Source of the DNA: Companilactobacillus ginsenosidimutans
Lineage (GTDB): Bacteria > Bacillota > Bacilli > Lactobacillales > Lactobacillaceae
Direction: 5' to 3'
NCBI RefSeq assembly: GCF_001050475.1
Contig: NZ_CP012034.1
Location: forward strand, 1,116,001-1,180,000
DNA length: 64,000 nt
Positions within the stretch are counted from its first letter, which is position 1, and each line of letters begins with the position of its first letter. Positions 36,784 through 45,074 of the stretch are shown piece after piece. The position numbers and the translations under genes were made by a program. The notes beneath the pieces were generated by a model. It ran no database searches. It was not told the DNA's origin and saw only the letters and a list, made by a program, of their open reading frames with translations.

Positions 36784-36959
36784 TTTATAATATTTTAATT
36801 GTTTAAATGTCAACTTGACAACGCAAGTTCAGTTATAGCTGACGCAATAACGCCACTTTCACTGCTGACAAATATTTCCAGACCTTCCGACTAGTTTAGT
36901 CAAAAAAAACAAAGTCTAATACGAGTAATTATATATAATGCTACTTTCAATATTTCTTA

Positions 36960-37012
36960 CCAAAAAAAAGTTGTATCTTACTTGATTTCCCAAGTTTGAT
37001 ACAACTTTTTTC
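36960..37012 (-). terminator. Terminator after amt
   Basis: On the minus strand AAAAGTTGTATC...GATACAACTTTTTTTT. Confidence 0.85.
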
Positions 37013-37013
37013 A

Positions 37014-38192
37014 TTATGCTAAATTAAGTGGTGCATCGATTCCTACTTCATTGCTGAAGAATCTTCTAACTACAAAGACTATTACGACACCTATGATTGA
37101 TACAAATGCCACTGTGAAAAGTACACCTATGAATTGGACTCCTAATAGTTTTAATCCACCGCCGTAGAACAATCCGTTGTTAACTACGTTGTTATCGATA
37201 GTTTTGTTGGCAAAAAGTCCGACACACAAGGATCCGATAATTCCGCTAACTCCATGACTTCCGAAAATATCTAGATAGTCATTTAGATGTAATTTATATT
37301 TCAAATTATTCATGAAGTAGAAACTTCCTAACGCGGATACAATACCAATGATGAACGCTCCAATCACCGATACGTATCCTGTCCCTGGAGTAATGCCGAC
37401 CAATCCACAAATACTTCCAGTACAAATACCGTTGACACTAACTCGTGCTTTGAATAACTTTTCCAAAATTGCCCAAGTAATTAACGCGGCACAGGCTGCT
37501 ACCGTTGTTGTAAAGAAAGCGTCAATTGCTTGAGTATTAACTTTCAAAGCTGAACCGGCGTTAAATCCATACCAACCGATCCACAACAAAACCGTTCCCA
37601 TTAATATCCACATAGGATTTCCTGGTACATTTTCATTGTTATATTTATATGGTCCACGCAAAGTTATTGCAAGGATCATTGCTGTGATACCAGCATTGAT
37701 GTGAATAACTGTCCCACCGGCGAAATCTAGTACTCCGAGTTGAGCCAAAAATCCATTTGGTGCCCAAACAAAATGAGCTAATGGATAATAAACTAGCAGT
37801 GACCAAAATACTACAAACAGCGCAATAAATTTAATCCGTGCACGACTCGCAACTGCTCCGAGGAACAGTGCAGGTGTTAATACCGCGAACATCATTTGGA
37901 ACAATAAATAGACGTCTGTTGGCAAACCTGTATTTCCATATGGAGCGGTTAAATCAATTCCAGTTAAAAATATATGCTTCAAATTACCGATAATTCCGAG
38001 ACTACTATCACCAAAAGTTAGTGGAAATCCGACAACTATCCACATCAAACCTGCTATACCAAACATTAAAAATGTATTGAATAGGATCCTGGTTATATCT
38101 CTTTTTGGCACGAAACCACTATAAAATATAGCAATTCCGGGTACCATTAGAAAGACTAACATTGTTGATAGGAGCATAAACACGATGTTCAT
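37014..38192 (-). CDS. amt: Ammonium transporter
   Basis: The 392-residue, 11-helix protein belongs to the Amt/Mep/Rh family. Conserved features: FYSGFVPKRD (about 25), DFAGGTVIHINAGITAM (first pore histidine region), WILMGTVLLWIGWYGFNAGSA, and DIFGSHGVSGIIGSLCVG (second pore histidine). It takes up ammonium for nitrogen assimilation. ATG 38192 is given as start; an in-frame GTG at 38201 is possible because neither has a strong ribosome site. No glnK lies next to it and I could not see a GlnR box upstream. Confidence 0.93.
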   Translation of the reverse strand: MNIVFMLLSTMLVFLMVPGIAIFYSGFVPKRDITRILFNTFLMFGIAGLMWIVVGFPLTFGDSSLGIIGNLKHIFLTGIDLTAPYGNTGLPTDVYLLFQMMFAVLTPALFLGAVASRARIKFIALFVVFWSLLVYYPLAHFVWAPNGFLAQLGVLDFAGGTVIHINAGITAMILAITLRGPYKYNNENVPGNPMWILMGTVLLWIGWYGFNAGSALKVNTQAIDAFFTTTVAACAALITWAILEKLFKARVSVNGICTGSICGLVGITPGTGYVSVIGAFIIGIVSALGSFYFMNNLKYKLHLNDYLDIFGSHGVSGIIGSLCVGLFANKTIDNNVVNNGLFYGGGLKLLGVQFIGVLFTVAFVSIIGVVIVFVVRRFFSNEVGIDAPLNLA

Positions 38193-38373
38193 AACAATCA
38201 CATTCTTTTCGTTTGGATTTTAATGATTTATTGTAGACTGGTTTATTTGTTTTGTATACCATTTTTATTATATTTCTTTAATAAGATTATAAATATCATA
38301 ATTATATAGTTGAGTTTTTTTATTTTGAGTTATATTTTTGTTTTGGATGTGATTGGGTATTTGGTTCACTGCC

Positions 38374-38529
38374 GCCTAGAGGCTCCGTACGAGGGGGCTG
38401 GAACGCTGGCGACATCATTCCAAGCCTTCCAAAGTTCGGGAAGTCTTGGAAATGAGTCTTTCACTAAGTTGACTTCGTCAACTAAGAGAAATGTGCCGGC
38501 TGAGCGCCCCTCGTACTCCACCTCCAGGC
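38374..38529 (+). repeat. Structured dispersed element, subtype 1 copy
   Basis: This fills the gap between amt and the FMN-binding protein gene. Outer arms GCCTAGAGG (38374-38382) with CCTCCAGGC (38521-38529), and GTACGAGGGG (38387-38396) with CCCCTCGTAC (38507-38516), form a closing stem. Inside are GGGCTGGAACGCTGGCGACATC, a hairpin CCAAG-CC-TTCC-AAAGTTCGGGAA-GTCTTGG, a hairpin CTTTCACTAAGTTGAC-TTC-GTCAACTAAGAG, and GCCGGCTGAGC. It is closely similar to the minus-strand copy at 56515-56670. Confidence 0.75.
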
Positions 38530-38723
38530 TAGAGTACATTCAAATACAAAACTTTTTTTGTGTGGGACCGGTGTTCACTTTAGTGTTGTTGTAATACTTT
38601 ATCTTGTGAGTTTGCGTTCATGTTTTTTGTTAATCTCACTCTTGGATTTTGGAGATGCATCTTTCAAAAATTAATTGCAGGTATATAATTAACCCAACTT
38701 TATTTATAACTTGGGGGCATTTT

Positions 38724-39347
38724 ATGAATAACGAAGTTTATCATGATCATTCAGTCATTAATTGGACATTGGATCACTGCAAAATATTGCATCTAGGACT
38801 TTCTAACGATAAAGGAACTTTTGTCGTACCTGTAAATTATGGTTACGAGGAAACATCAAATGGACAATATGTGATTTTCATTCATGGCACTTCCAATGGT
38901 GATAAGGGTGAGGCATTGAATAAGCAATCCTCCATCAGTTTTGAAGCCGACGGTGGACATGAAGTTTTAACTTACACTCCACCTTCAGAAGGCGCATTTG
39001 GTCCCGCGTTTAGAAGCGTAATGGGAAAAGGGCAAGTTAAGAAAATTGTGGATAACAAAGAAAAAGTACACGCATTGAGAACCATCATCCACAACTATGT
39101 ATTAGATATACCAGTAGCTTTACATGCCGAAACAATGGAAAACGTTCCAGTCTGGAAAATATCAGTAACCGACATTACCGCAAAAATTCATCATCCAACA
39201 AAAGAATGGCAAACCGCACTCGGTATAAAAGCTCCACTATCAAAGGGAATCCATTACGATACAAATGGTGCAATACTAAGTACAGATTCAACAAATGAGG
39301 ATAATACCTTAGATACAATTTCGAGTGCATCGAAATCAGCTAATTAA
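38724..39347 (+). CDS. FMN-binding pyridoxamine 5'-phosphate oxidase-like protein
   Basis: The 207-residue protein starts at 38724 behind TTGGGGGC. The split-barrel pattern CKILHLGLSNDKGTFVVPVNYGY and VIFIHGTSNGDKGEAL (about 15-65) is that of the NimA/PNPOx-like family of flavin-binding proteins. These include nitroimidazole reductases and uncharacterised flavoproteins. The C-terminal part continues with VPVWKISVTDITAKIHHP, typical of the group. It is monocistronic. Its substrate is unknown. Confidence 0.8.
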   Translation: MNNEVYHDHSVINWTLDHCKILHLGLSNDKGTFVVPVNYGYEETSNGQYVIFIHGTSNGDKGEALNKQSSISFEADGGHEVLTYTPPSEGAFGPAFRSVMGKGQVKKIVDNKEKVHALRTIIHNYVLDIPVALHAETMENVPVWKISVTDITAKIHHPTKEWQTALGIKAPLSKGIHYDTNGAILSTDSTNEDNTLDTISSASKSAN

Positions 39348-39357
39348 ATTCAAAAAA

Positions 39358-39392
39358 ACTTCTTTCAATCAAATTTGAAAGAAGTTTTTTTT
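39358..39392 (+). terminator. Terminator after the FMN-binding protein
   Basis: AAACTTCTTTCAA-TCAAA-TTTGAAAGAAGTTT and T run. Confidence 0.85.
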
Positions 39393-39516
39393 ATCAGCTG
39401 AACACCCGTAATACGATGAATAACAATTCAATAGACGAGATATTACCAATGATGGCAGTGAACATCCGGACCACACCAAACACGATGATTGATTTATACT
39501 CTCGTTCGGAGATCGA

Positions 39517-39716
39517 GTTCTCTGGGGGTGCAGCCGTGGAATTGTTGTTGACGTGCCATGGGGCACGTTTACAACAAAGGCGAGTTTTGAGATTTTTCGG
39601 GTTGTGACATCCTTGAATGTTTGTTGGCATAGCCAACTTTATAACTGTTGCGCATGAGCTTCAGCTCATACGTTCCGTTAAATCTCGCATCACAGCGTTC
39701 CCATCCCCCAGAGAAC
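39517..39716 (-). repeat. Structured dispersed element, subtype 1 long variant
   Basis: Read on the minus strand, the arms GTTCTCTGGGGG (39705-39716) and CCCCCAGAGAAC (39517-39528) are perfectly complementary. The interior has GGGAACGCTGTGATGCGA, a hairpin around TATGAGCTGAAGCTCAT, AATCTCAAAACTCGC, TTGTAAACG...GGCACGTCAACAA and CCACGGCTG. It matches the copy at 56041-56186 in the interior while the arms differ. It fills the 460-base gap between the FMN-binding protein and norB. Confidence 0.7.
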
Positions 39717-39809
39717 TTGACCGGAGAACAGCAGTGAACCAAACACCGCTGCAACCAACCACAAAAAAAGCCTTCCCGCAGATAAATCCACAGAAAGACC
39801 AATTAAAAA

Positions 39810-42107
39810 CTATTTAATCTCATAATCAATAGGATCAAGCTTATCAGAAGACTTCTTCAAATTGAACATAACCCTGATGAAAATAACCAACAAGATAACA
39901 ACACCGGCAGTAAAGATAACATCAGGAACGGATCTGATGATAGTTAGTGCACGAGTAATTGGTTGTTGATAGAAACTGGCTTCTCTTGCGTGCCAGTAAC
40001 CATGTTCAAGAGCATCCTTAAGTTGAATGAAACCTAATGGCATCAATGTAATGAATGTCATTCCGGCTAGTCCAACATTAAGTGTGATACATGCCCATTT
40101 AATCCATTTCTCAACTTTGTTTGTCCAGAATGATGTCTTTGTCAAATGACGTGCTGCGAAGAGCATGATAGCAATTGAGAAGAAACCATAAACACCGGCC
40201 ATTGAGCCATGGGCGTGAGCTGAAGTCCATTGTGTTCCGTGTTCGAAGTAGTTGATTGCTGGTGAGTTGATTAACCAACCTAATGCACCGGCACCAACGG
40301 CATTCCAAACACCAACTGATACTAAGAACATAAATGTTCCCTTGTATGGGAAATTCTTTTGACTGTCGTGATATACACGATAGTGTGTGTAAGCTTCCCA
40401 AATTAATAAACATAGTGGGATAACTTCTAGTGCTGAGAAACATGCACCTAATGCTAACCAAATTGAGTGGTCACCTTCCCAGAAGTAATGGTGACCCATA
40501 CCTACAACACCTGTACCTAGAAGTAAGATCAATTGGAAGTACAATGCACGAACTGTTGACTTAATTGTTGTAAGTTTCATATCAACTAACAAGTAACCAA
40601 TTAAGATAACAGCAAATGATTCAAAGATACCTTCAACCCATAGATGGACGATCCACCATCTCCAGTAATCAGCAAAGGTTACATGTGAGTTAGGTAAAAT
40701 AAATAGTGAAGCTAGGTAGAACAATGGAATAGCGATTGAACCACAAAGAAGAAGTGTCAATAGAACTGAACGGTCCTTGTTGATCTTGTTCTTGATTGCA
40801 GGAATGAAACCACGGCATAAAATAACAACCCAAAGTAACATTCCAATGATAAATAGAATTTGCCAGAATTTACCCATTTCAGCGTATTCCCAGCCATAAT
40901 GACCGAAGATCCACCATTTACCATTGATAACGCCTGTAACTGATCCCCATTCACCTAACATTGAACCACCAACAACGATGATTAATGCCCAGAATAGAAT
41001 ATCAACTAACAATCCTTGGTGCTTTGGTTCTGAACCACGAACACGTGGTGCGATGTAAATACCAGTTGCTAACCATGCAGTAGCAATCCAGAAAATAACT
41101 AATTGTAAGTGCCATGTTTTGGCTAAGTTAAATGGCCAAATATTTTGCAATGGCAGTCCGAAGAATCCTTGTTCAACATAGTAGTGAGACATTAACTCAC
41201 CAAGTAATACTTGTACTAAGAACATCAACATAACAATTAAGAAGTACTTAGCAGCTTTTCTTTGTGATGGTGTGATAGGCTCATTAGTCTTGATCTCACC
41301 CATCTTGCTATAGGCTTCATTAAAGTCCATATCAAATGAATATCTCTTGTAGAAGAAAATAACGATTGCCATACCAACAACAAACAATGCGGCTGAAATA
41401 GCAGTCCAAACCATTGCATCAGCTGTCATAACGTTACCGGCATCTAAATCATATGGCCAGTTGTTAGTATATGAGTAAGTCTGGTGTGGACGGTTTGTTG
41501 ATGACATCCATGCTCCCCAGAAGAAGAAGTATGTCAATTGATCAATTTTATCACCGTTATGCATAAAGTCATCGGTGTTATTCTTGATCATATTTTCAGG
41601 CATACCAGCCTCTTTAGGGTTGTTATGGAATTCATCACGGTAATATTTAGTTAAATGATTCAAACCGGCAACTTGTGCAGTTGTAAGTGTCAATTCGTCA
41701 GTTTTATCGTTGTAACGATTCTCACGAATTTCCTTTTGAATCTTCCCCTTAATACCTGATTTTTGTTCTGTACTTAACTCGCTAAAGTTCTTACCATGAT
41801 CCTTTTGAGCATAGTATTGATCCATACCTTTTAGGTATACATGCAATGCTTGTGCTGTATAATCAGGTCCAAAATAAGTACCATTTCCTAAGTAAGTACC
41901 GTAATCAGTCAAACCATATTTTTCATAAACAGCTTGACCTGATAGTAATTGTTGTTTTGTAACAACAGTTGAGCCTTGTTCGTTAACAATCTTTGAAGGA
42001 CGTGGAGCTTCGTTTTTGAAAATCAAAAGTCCACCGGCAATCAAGATTGTGAAGGCAACAACTAAAGTCCAAAGCAACGTCTTGTTTAGCCTTTTATAAG
42101 ACGTCAT
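39810..42107 (-). CDS. norB: Nitric oxide reductase, quinol-dependent (qNorB)
   Basis: The 765-residue enzyme reduces 2 NO to N2O using quinol. An N-terminal helix and extracellular domain (about 1-225) precede a 12-helix haem-copper oxidase-like core with the expected haem and Fe-B histidines: KTWHLQLVIFW, WWIVHLWVEGIFESF, GMGHHYFWEG and SAHAHGSMAGVYGFF. The extracellular domain lacks CxxCH, so it is the quinol type rather than cNor. Lactobacilli usually take haem from outside, so activity would depend on supplied haem and menaquinone. It lies 13 bases downstream of an Rgg-like regulator on the same strand, apparently as one operon. Confidence 0.95.
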   Translation of the reverse strand: MTSYKRLNKTLLWTLVVAFTILIAGGLLIFKNEAPRPSKIVNEQGSTVVTKQQLLSGQAVYEKYGLTDYGTYLGNGTYFGPDYTAQALHVYLKGMDQYYAQKDHGKNFSELSTEQKSGIKGKIQKEIRENRYNDKTDELTLTTAQVAGLNHLTKYYRDEFHNNPKEAGMPENMIKNNTDDFMHNGDKIDQLTYFFFWGAWMSSTNRPHQTYSYTNNWPYDLDAGNVMTADAMVWTAISAALFVVGMAIVIFFYKRYSFDMDFNEAYSKMGEIKTNEPITPSQRKAAKYFLIVMLMFLVQVLLGELMSHYYVEQGFFGLPLQNIWPFNLAKTWHLQLVIFWIATAWLATGIYIAPRVRGSEPKHQGLLVDILFWALIIVVGGSMLGEWGSVTGVINGKWWIFGHYGWEYAEMGKFWQILFIIGMLLWVVILCRGFIPAIKNKINKDRSVLLTLLLCGSIAIPLFYLASLFILPNSHVTFADYWRWWIVHLWVEGIFESFAVILIGYLLVDMKLTTIKSTVRALYFQLILLLGTGVVGMGHHYFWEGDHSIWLALGACFSALEVIPLCLLIWEAYTHYRVYHDSQKNFPYKGTFMFLVSVGVWNAVGAGALGWLINSPAINYFEHGTQWTSAHAHGSMAGVYGFFSIAIMLFAARHLTKTSFWTNKVEKWIKWACITLNVGLAGMTFITLMPLGFIQLKDALEHGYWHAREASFYQQPITRALTIIRSVPDVIFTAGVVILLVIFIRVMFNLKKSSDKLDPIDYEIK

Positions 42108-42120
42108 ATAATCCCCTCGT

Positions 42121-42981
42121 TTACTTGCAGTCTTTAATCAGTTTTTGGATCTTAACCAATTCGTTTTCATTATGATTGAATTCAGAGAATACTTTTGCTT
42201 TATTAAGCAAATCCAAAACCAACTCACTTTGACCATTTACATCACATTCATTAAGAGCCAATTGCTCATAAATACGTGCAATATAATAAGTCACATGGTT
42301 GTCCTGGCAAATTTTAACTGCATAATCAAGCAATGCATTAGCAGTTTCAAATTCTTTGCGGTTTGAATAATAAAGCGCACAGTAGAAAATAATATTGATG
42401 TATCGCCAAATTTTTGTTACATCGTCAATTGGCATTCCATAAATATCATTGAACACTTTGCTGAAATAATATTCACTCTTCTCATCGTCGCCTTGTTGAG
42501 CATATACCATACCCATTCCGACGAATGCTAAGAAGGTAAAAATTGTTTCTCCCTTGGCATCGAGATCCGACAATATTTGATTGAAGTCGAATACGGCTTC
42601 CAACAAATCCCCATTGTCGAGAACATTTAGATATCCTTTTAAGTAATAATATTGCATGGTTGCTTGTTTATCATCACTTATGGAATCCAATTTGATTTCA
42701 TTCAAGATTTCCCATGAGTTCTTATACTCTTCAATAATCAAGTTAAATTCAGCTTTGTTCATCGCAATGATCTGGTGTTTTGTTTTGTGATTATCGATAC
42801 CAATAATCTCATCCAAAGCTAATCCCAGTCGATTACAAAGTTGAATCAAAATTTTCATTGAAGGAATCTTGCCATTATTCTCAAATTTACTCAATGTCGC
42901 CTGAGTGCATATTCCCTTACTCAATTCTTTTTGCGACAGCCCCAATTCTTTTCTTTTATCAACAAAAGATTGAATGTTCAT
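42121..42981 (-). CDS. Rgg/PlcR-like XRE regulator upstream of norB
   Basis: The 286-residue protein starts at 42981 (AGGGGTGG ribosome site). An N-terminal XRE helix-turn-helix (about 1-65: LSQKELSKGICTQATLSKFENNG) is followed by a TPR-like helical repeat domain (about 75-285). This is the RRNPP/Rgg layout in which the helical part often binds a peptide or other ligand. Being the first gene of the norB operon, it is the likely regulator of NO reduction. A perfect 15-bp palindrome covering the -10 box is a good autoregulatory operator. No small peptide gene is visible nearby. Confidence 0.82.
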   Translation of the reverse strand: MNIQSFVDKRKELGLSQKELSKGICTQATLSKFENNGKIPSMKILIQLCNRLGLALDEIIGIDNHKTKHQIIAMNKAEFNLIIEEYKNSWEILNEIKLDSISDDKQATMQYYYLKGYLNVLDNGDLLEAVFDFNQILSDLDAKGETIFTFLAFVGMGMVYAQQGDDEKSEYYFSKVFNDIYGMPIDDVTKIWRYINIIFYCALYYSNRKEFETANALLDYAVKICQDNHVTYYIARIYEQLALNECDVNGQSELVLDLLNKAKVFSEFNHNENELVKIQKLIKDCK

Positions 42982-43081
42982 GCGACCACCCCTAATCATA
43001 ATTTATTTCATACGAATTAAATTATATACTATTATTATCTCCTTTTATAGAAGTTATAATAATTCCTAATAGCTGATTTCT

Positions 43082-43115
43082 ATACTAGTCTAGTATCATT
43101 TCATTAGTTTGTAAA
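43082..43115 (-). promoter_or_regulatory. norB operon promoter with palindromic operator
   Basis: On the minus strand TTTACA (43110-43115) and TAGACT (43087-43092) are 17 bases apart. ATACTAGACTAGTAT (43082-43096) is a perfect palindrome around one base and covers the -10. Confidence 0.6.
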
Positions 43116-43153
43116 TAACCATTTTATATATATAATATTCCTAAAATATATAC

Positions 43154-43251
43154 ATTGTGAAAACTTATTGTGAACTGACTGGTGCATATAGCAGAAAGCG
43201 TTTACAGACTTCTATCTTCCTTCATTCACAATTTAACTAAAAGCTTGTGAA
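43154..43251. promoter_or_regulatory. Cluster of TTGTGAA motifs and a cre-like site upstream of the norB operon
   Basis: Four TTGTGAA heptamers occur: two as direct repeats (about 43155-43174) and two as an inverted pair TTCACAA...TTGTGAA (about 43225-43251). Between them TGTAAACGCTTTCT (minus strand, 43193-43206) fits cre except for the last base. Redox (Rex) or CRP/FNR-type factors bind motifs of this kind. The region 43000-43280 contains no gene. Confidence 0.45.
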
Positions 43252-43281
43252 AATAACATGATATGTAATTAAACGTACAAA

Positions 43282-43309
43282 AAAATCCTACAAAATTTGT
43301 AGGATTTTT
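43282..43309 (-). terminator. Terminator of the opuA operon
   Basis: AAATCCTACAAA-TTTGTAGGATTT with T/A runs on both sides. Confidence 0.85.
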
Positions 43310-43310
43310 T

Positions 43311-44225
43311 TTATTTATTCTTTAAATCGTCAATTGAATTGATATTTGTCATATATTTTGGAACAGCTAACCCGACTTTTGCACCGTGCAAGTTTGCTCC
43401 TAAATCAACAAATTTACCCTTGTAATCTTTATAGAACAATCCAGAAGTCTTAGGCAACCAAGCTGAAACTTGTGCGTCAGCAGCTTTTGTAGCAACTGAA
43501 GCCCACATTGGTTGTTGTTCCATGGCTTGGATAGTTACTTTGTACCCTTGGTCTCTCAATACCTGAGCAACCACATTAGTTGAAGCAATTTCCGAGTCCC
43601 AAGCTACATAAGTCATTTTAATAGACTTACCGTGAACTTTTTTAACACCCTTAGTCCATTCATTAACTCTGTCTGGATTAGCCTTGATCCACTGTTTTGC
43701 AGCTTTTTGAGGGTCCATTCCATTGTTAACTTTTAGCATAACAGCCGACATTTGTGTAGGATTCCAGTGGAATCTATCCAAAATTGTATATGCTTCTGGC
43801 ATGTCTGACTTCAGACCTTGACGAACGATAGTATGAATACTTTCTTCCTTACCATAAACGTTCTTAGGATCTTTCAAGAACTTAATTGGAAACTTGGTGA
43901 ACATCCAGTGTGGCTGCCAACCAGTTATAACAATTGGGCGTTTGTCCTTAATTGCCTTATCAAGTGTACTAGTCATGGCAGCAGTCGAACTAGTTTGTAA
44001 CTGCCAATTCTTTTTTTCCAATCCATAATCTTTTAATGCATTTTGAGTTGATGCCATAATTCCGGCACCAGCATCGATACCTGTAACAGTGTAATTAATT
44101 TGAGGTCCGATTTTTTCTTTACTATTGTATGGTTGAGCAGTTGAACTACATGCTGCAATCAAAGGAACAATCAGTAACGTTAAAAAGAAGAGTGTGGCGA
44201 TTTTTAATTTTTTCAAATTTTTCAC
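43311..44225 (-). CDS. opuAC: Glycine betaine/carnitine ABC transporter, substrate-binding lipoprotein
   Basis: The 304-residue lipoprotein has a lipobox LIAAC (Cys26). The OpuAC-type fold is recognised by GPQINYTVTGIDAGAGI, ITGWQPHWMFTKFPIKFLKDP (aromatic betaine-box residues) and VAWDSEIASTNVV. It presents glycine betaine or a related quaternary ammonium solute to the membrane complex for osmoprotection. It is the third gene of the operon, adjacent to the permease with no gap, and is followed by a terminator. The gene symbol reflects family, not proof of substrate. Confidence 0.9.
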   Translation of the reverse strand: MKNLKKLKIATLFFLTLLIVPLIAACSSTAQPYNSKEKIGPQINYTVTGIDAGAGIMASTQNALKDYGLEKKNWQLQTSSTAAMTSTLDKAIKDKRPIVITGWQPHWMFTKFPIKFLKDPKNVYGKEESIHTIVRQGLKSDMPEAYTILDRFHWNPTQMSAVMLKVNNGMDPQKAAKQWIKANPDRVNEWTKGVKKVHGKSIKMTYVAWDSEIASTNVVAQVLRDQGYKVTIQAMEQQPMWASVATKAADAQVSAWLPKTSGLFYKDYKGKFVDLGANLHGAKVGLAVPKYMTNINSIDDLKNK

Positions 44226-45074
44226 CTACCCTTTCTTACGATCACGTGTCAGCGCTTGTGTTAGACGATCTAAGATGATTGCCAAAATAACAATAGCAAG
44301 TCCGGCAGCAAATCCGTTACCAGCATCATTACGTCCAACAGCAAAGTAAACTTTAGTTCCTAGTCCCATGGCACCAATCATTGATGCGATAACTACCATT
44401 GATAGTGAAAGCATCATACTTTGGTTAACACCAGCCATTAAACTAGTCTTAGCAAGTGGTAATTCGACCTTGAAGAGCTTTTGCCACTCAGTAGAACCGA
44501 ATGAGTCAGCGGCTTCAATAAGCTCGTCAGGGACCTCTCTGATACCCATATTAGTCATACGCACTGTTGGTGGCATGGCAAAGATAACAGAAGCAACGAT
44601 ACCAGGTACCATTCCGATACCAAATAGAGCAACAGCAGGAATCAAATAAACGAAAGCTGGCATTGTCTGCATGAAATCTAGTACCGGCTTCAAAATAATT
44701 TCGGCGATATTACTTTTTGCCATCAGAATTCCTAACGGAATACCTATGACTAAAGCAATCAAACTTGACGTGAGAACCAAAGTAAGTGTTTGAGTCATAT
44801 CACGCCAGAAATCTAAGTTCCAAATCATTAGCAGTCCCAGAAATTCAAAAATTAATAGAGACCATTTTTGATTATTACGGTTAACATAGAAAGTTAGTGC
44901 TAATACGATAACGATGAACAACCAAATAGGTATAATATCGAATACCCATTGAAAGGCATTGTTAATTGCACCGATGAAATTCGTTACTGCATTGAAGAAT
45001 CCAGTAAATTGAACGAGCCAATCTACGAAATTATCTATCCAATGAGCTAATGGAAGTTGTGGAATATTAGTCAA
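44226..45074 (-). CDS. opuAB: Glycine betaine ABC transporter, permease
   Basis: The 282-residue permease has about six membrane helices and the OpuAB/ProW EAA loop DELIEAADSFGSTEWQKLFKVELPLAKTSLMAGVNQ (about 183-220). The N-terminal region has an additional hydrophobic segment, as in OpuAB. It overlaps the ATPase gene upstream by 8 bases. Two copies plus two ATPases form the complex. Confidence 0.93.
   Translation of the reverse strand: MTNIPQLPLAHWIDNFVDWLVQFTGFFNAVTNFIGAINNAFQWVFDIIPIWLFIVIVLALTFYVNRNNQKWSLLIFEFLGLLMIWNLDFWRDMTQTLTLVLTSSLIALVIGIPLGILMAKSNIAEIILKPVLDFMQTMPAFVYLIPAVALFGIGMVPGIVASVIFAMPPTVRMTNMGIREVPDELIEAADSFGSTEWQKLFKVELPLAKTSLMAGVNQSMMLSLSMVVIASMIGAMGLGTKVYFAVGRNDAGNGFAAGLAIVILAIILDRLTQALTRDRKKG

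Larger units (their letters stand above)
35167..36813 (+). mobile_element. IS3-family (IS150-like) insertion sequence
   Basis: The element carries two overlapping transposase frames and terminal inverted repeats: TTGACATTTGAAA at the left end and its near match TTGACATTTAAAC read from the right end. No clear target-site duplication is visible in the flanking bases (left ...GATGTGG, right CTTGACAAC...), so the exact ends may be off by a base or two or the flanks may have changed. It lies inside a structured repeat. Both frames are open, so it is potentially active. Confidence 0.85.
35034..36884 (+). repeat. Structured dispersed element (subtype 2) split by an IS3 element
   Basis: The left part (35034-35166) has the outer arm GGTCTGGGAATATTTGTC, GCTGTGCGGGAC, the hairpin GGGCCAAG/CTTGGCCC with CCCAAGTGCGGT in the loop, and the TTTCG-AAGTTCACGAAA segment. 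The right part (36813-36884) ends with GACAAATATTTCCAGACC, which pairs with the left arm over 18 bases (one G:U). The two arms are 1.8 kb apart because an insertion sequence occupies 35167-36813. Compare the uninterrupted copy at 21899-22066. Confidence 0.75.

Noticed and set aside
38310..38594. 94-codon reading frame over a structured repeat
   Set aside because: It runs across a repeat whose copies vary in a stem-preserving, not codon-preserving, way; no ribosome site.
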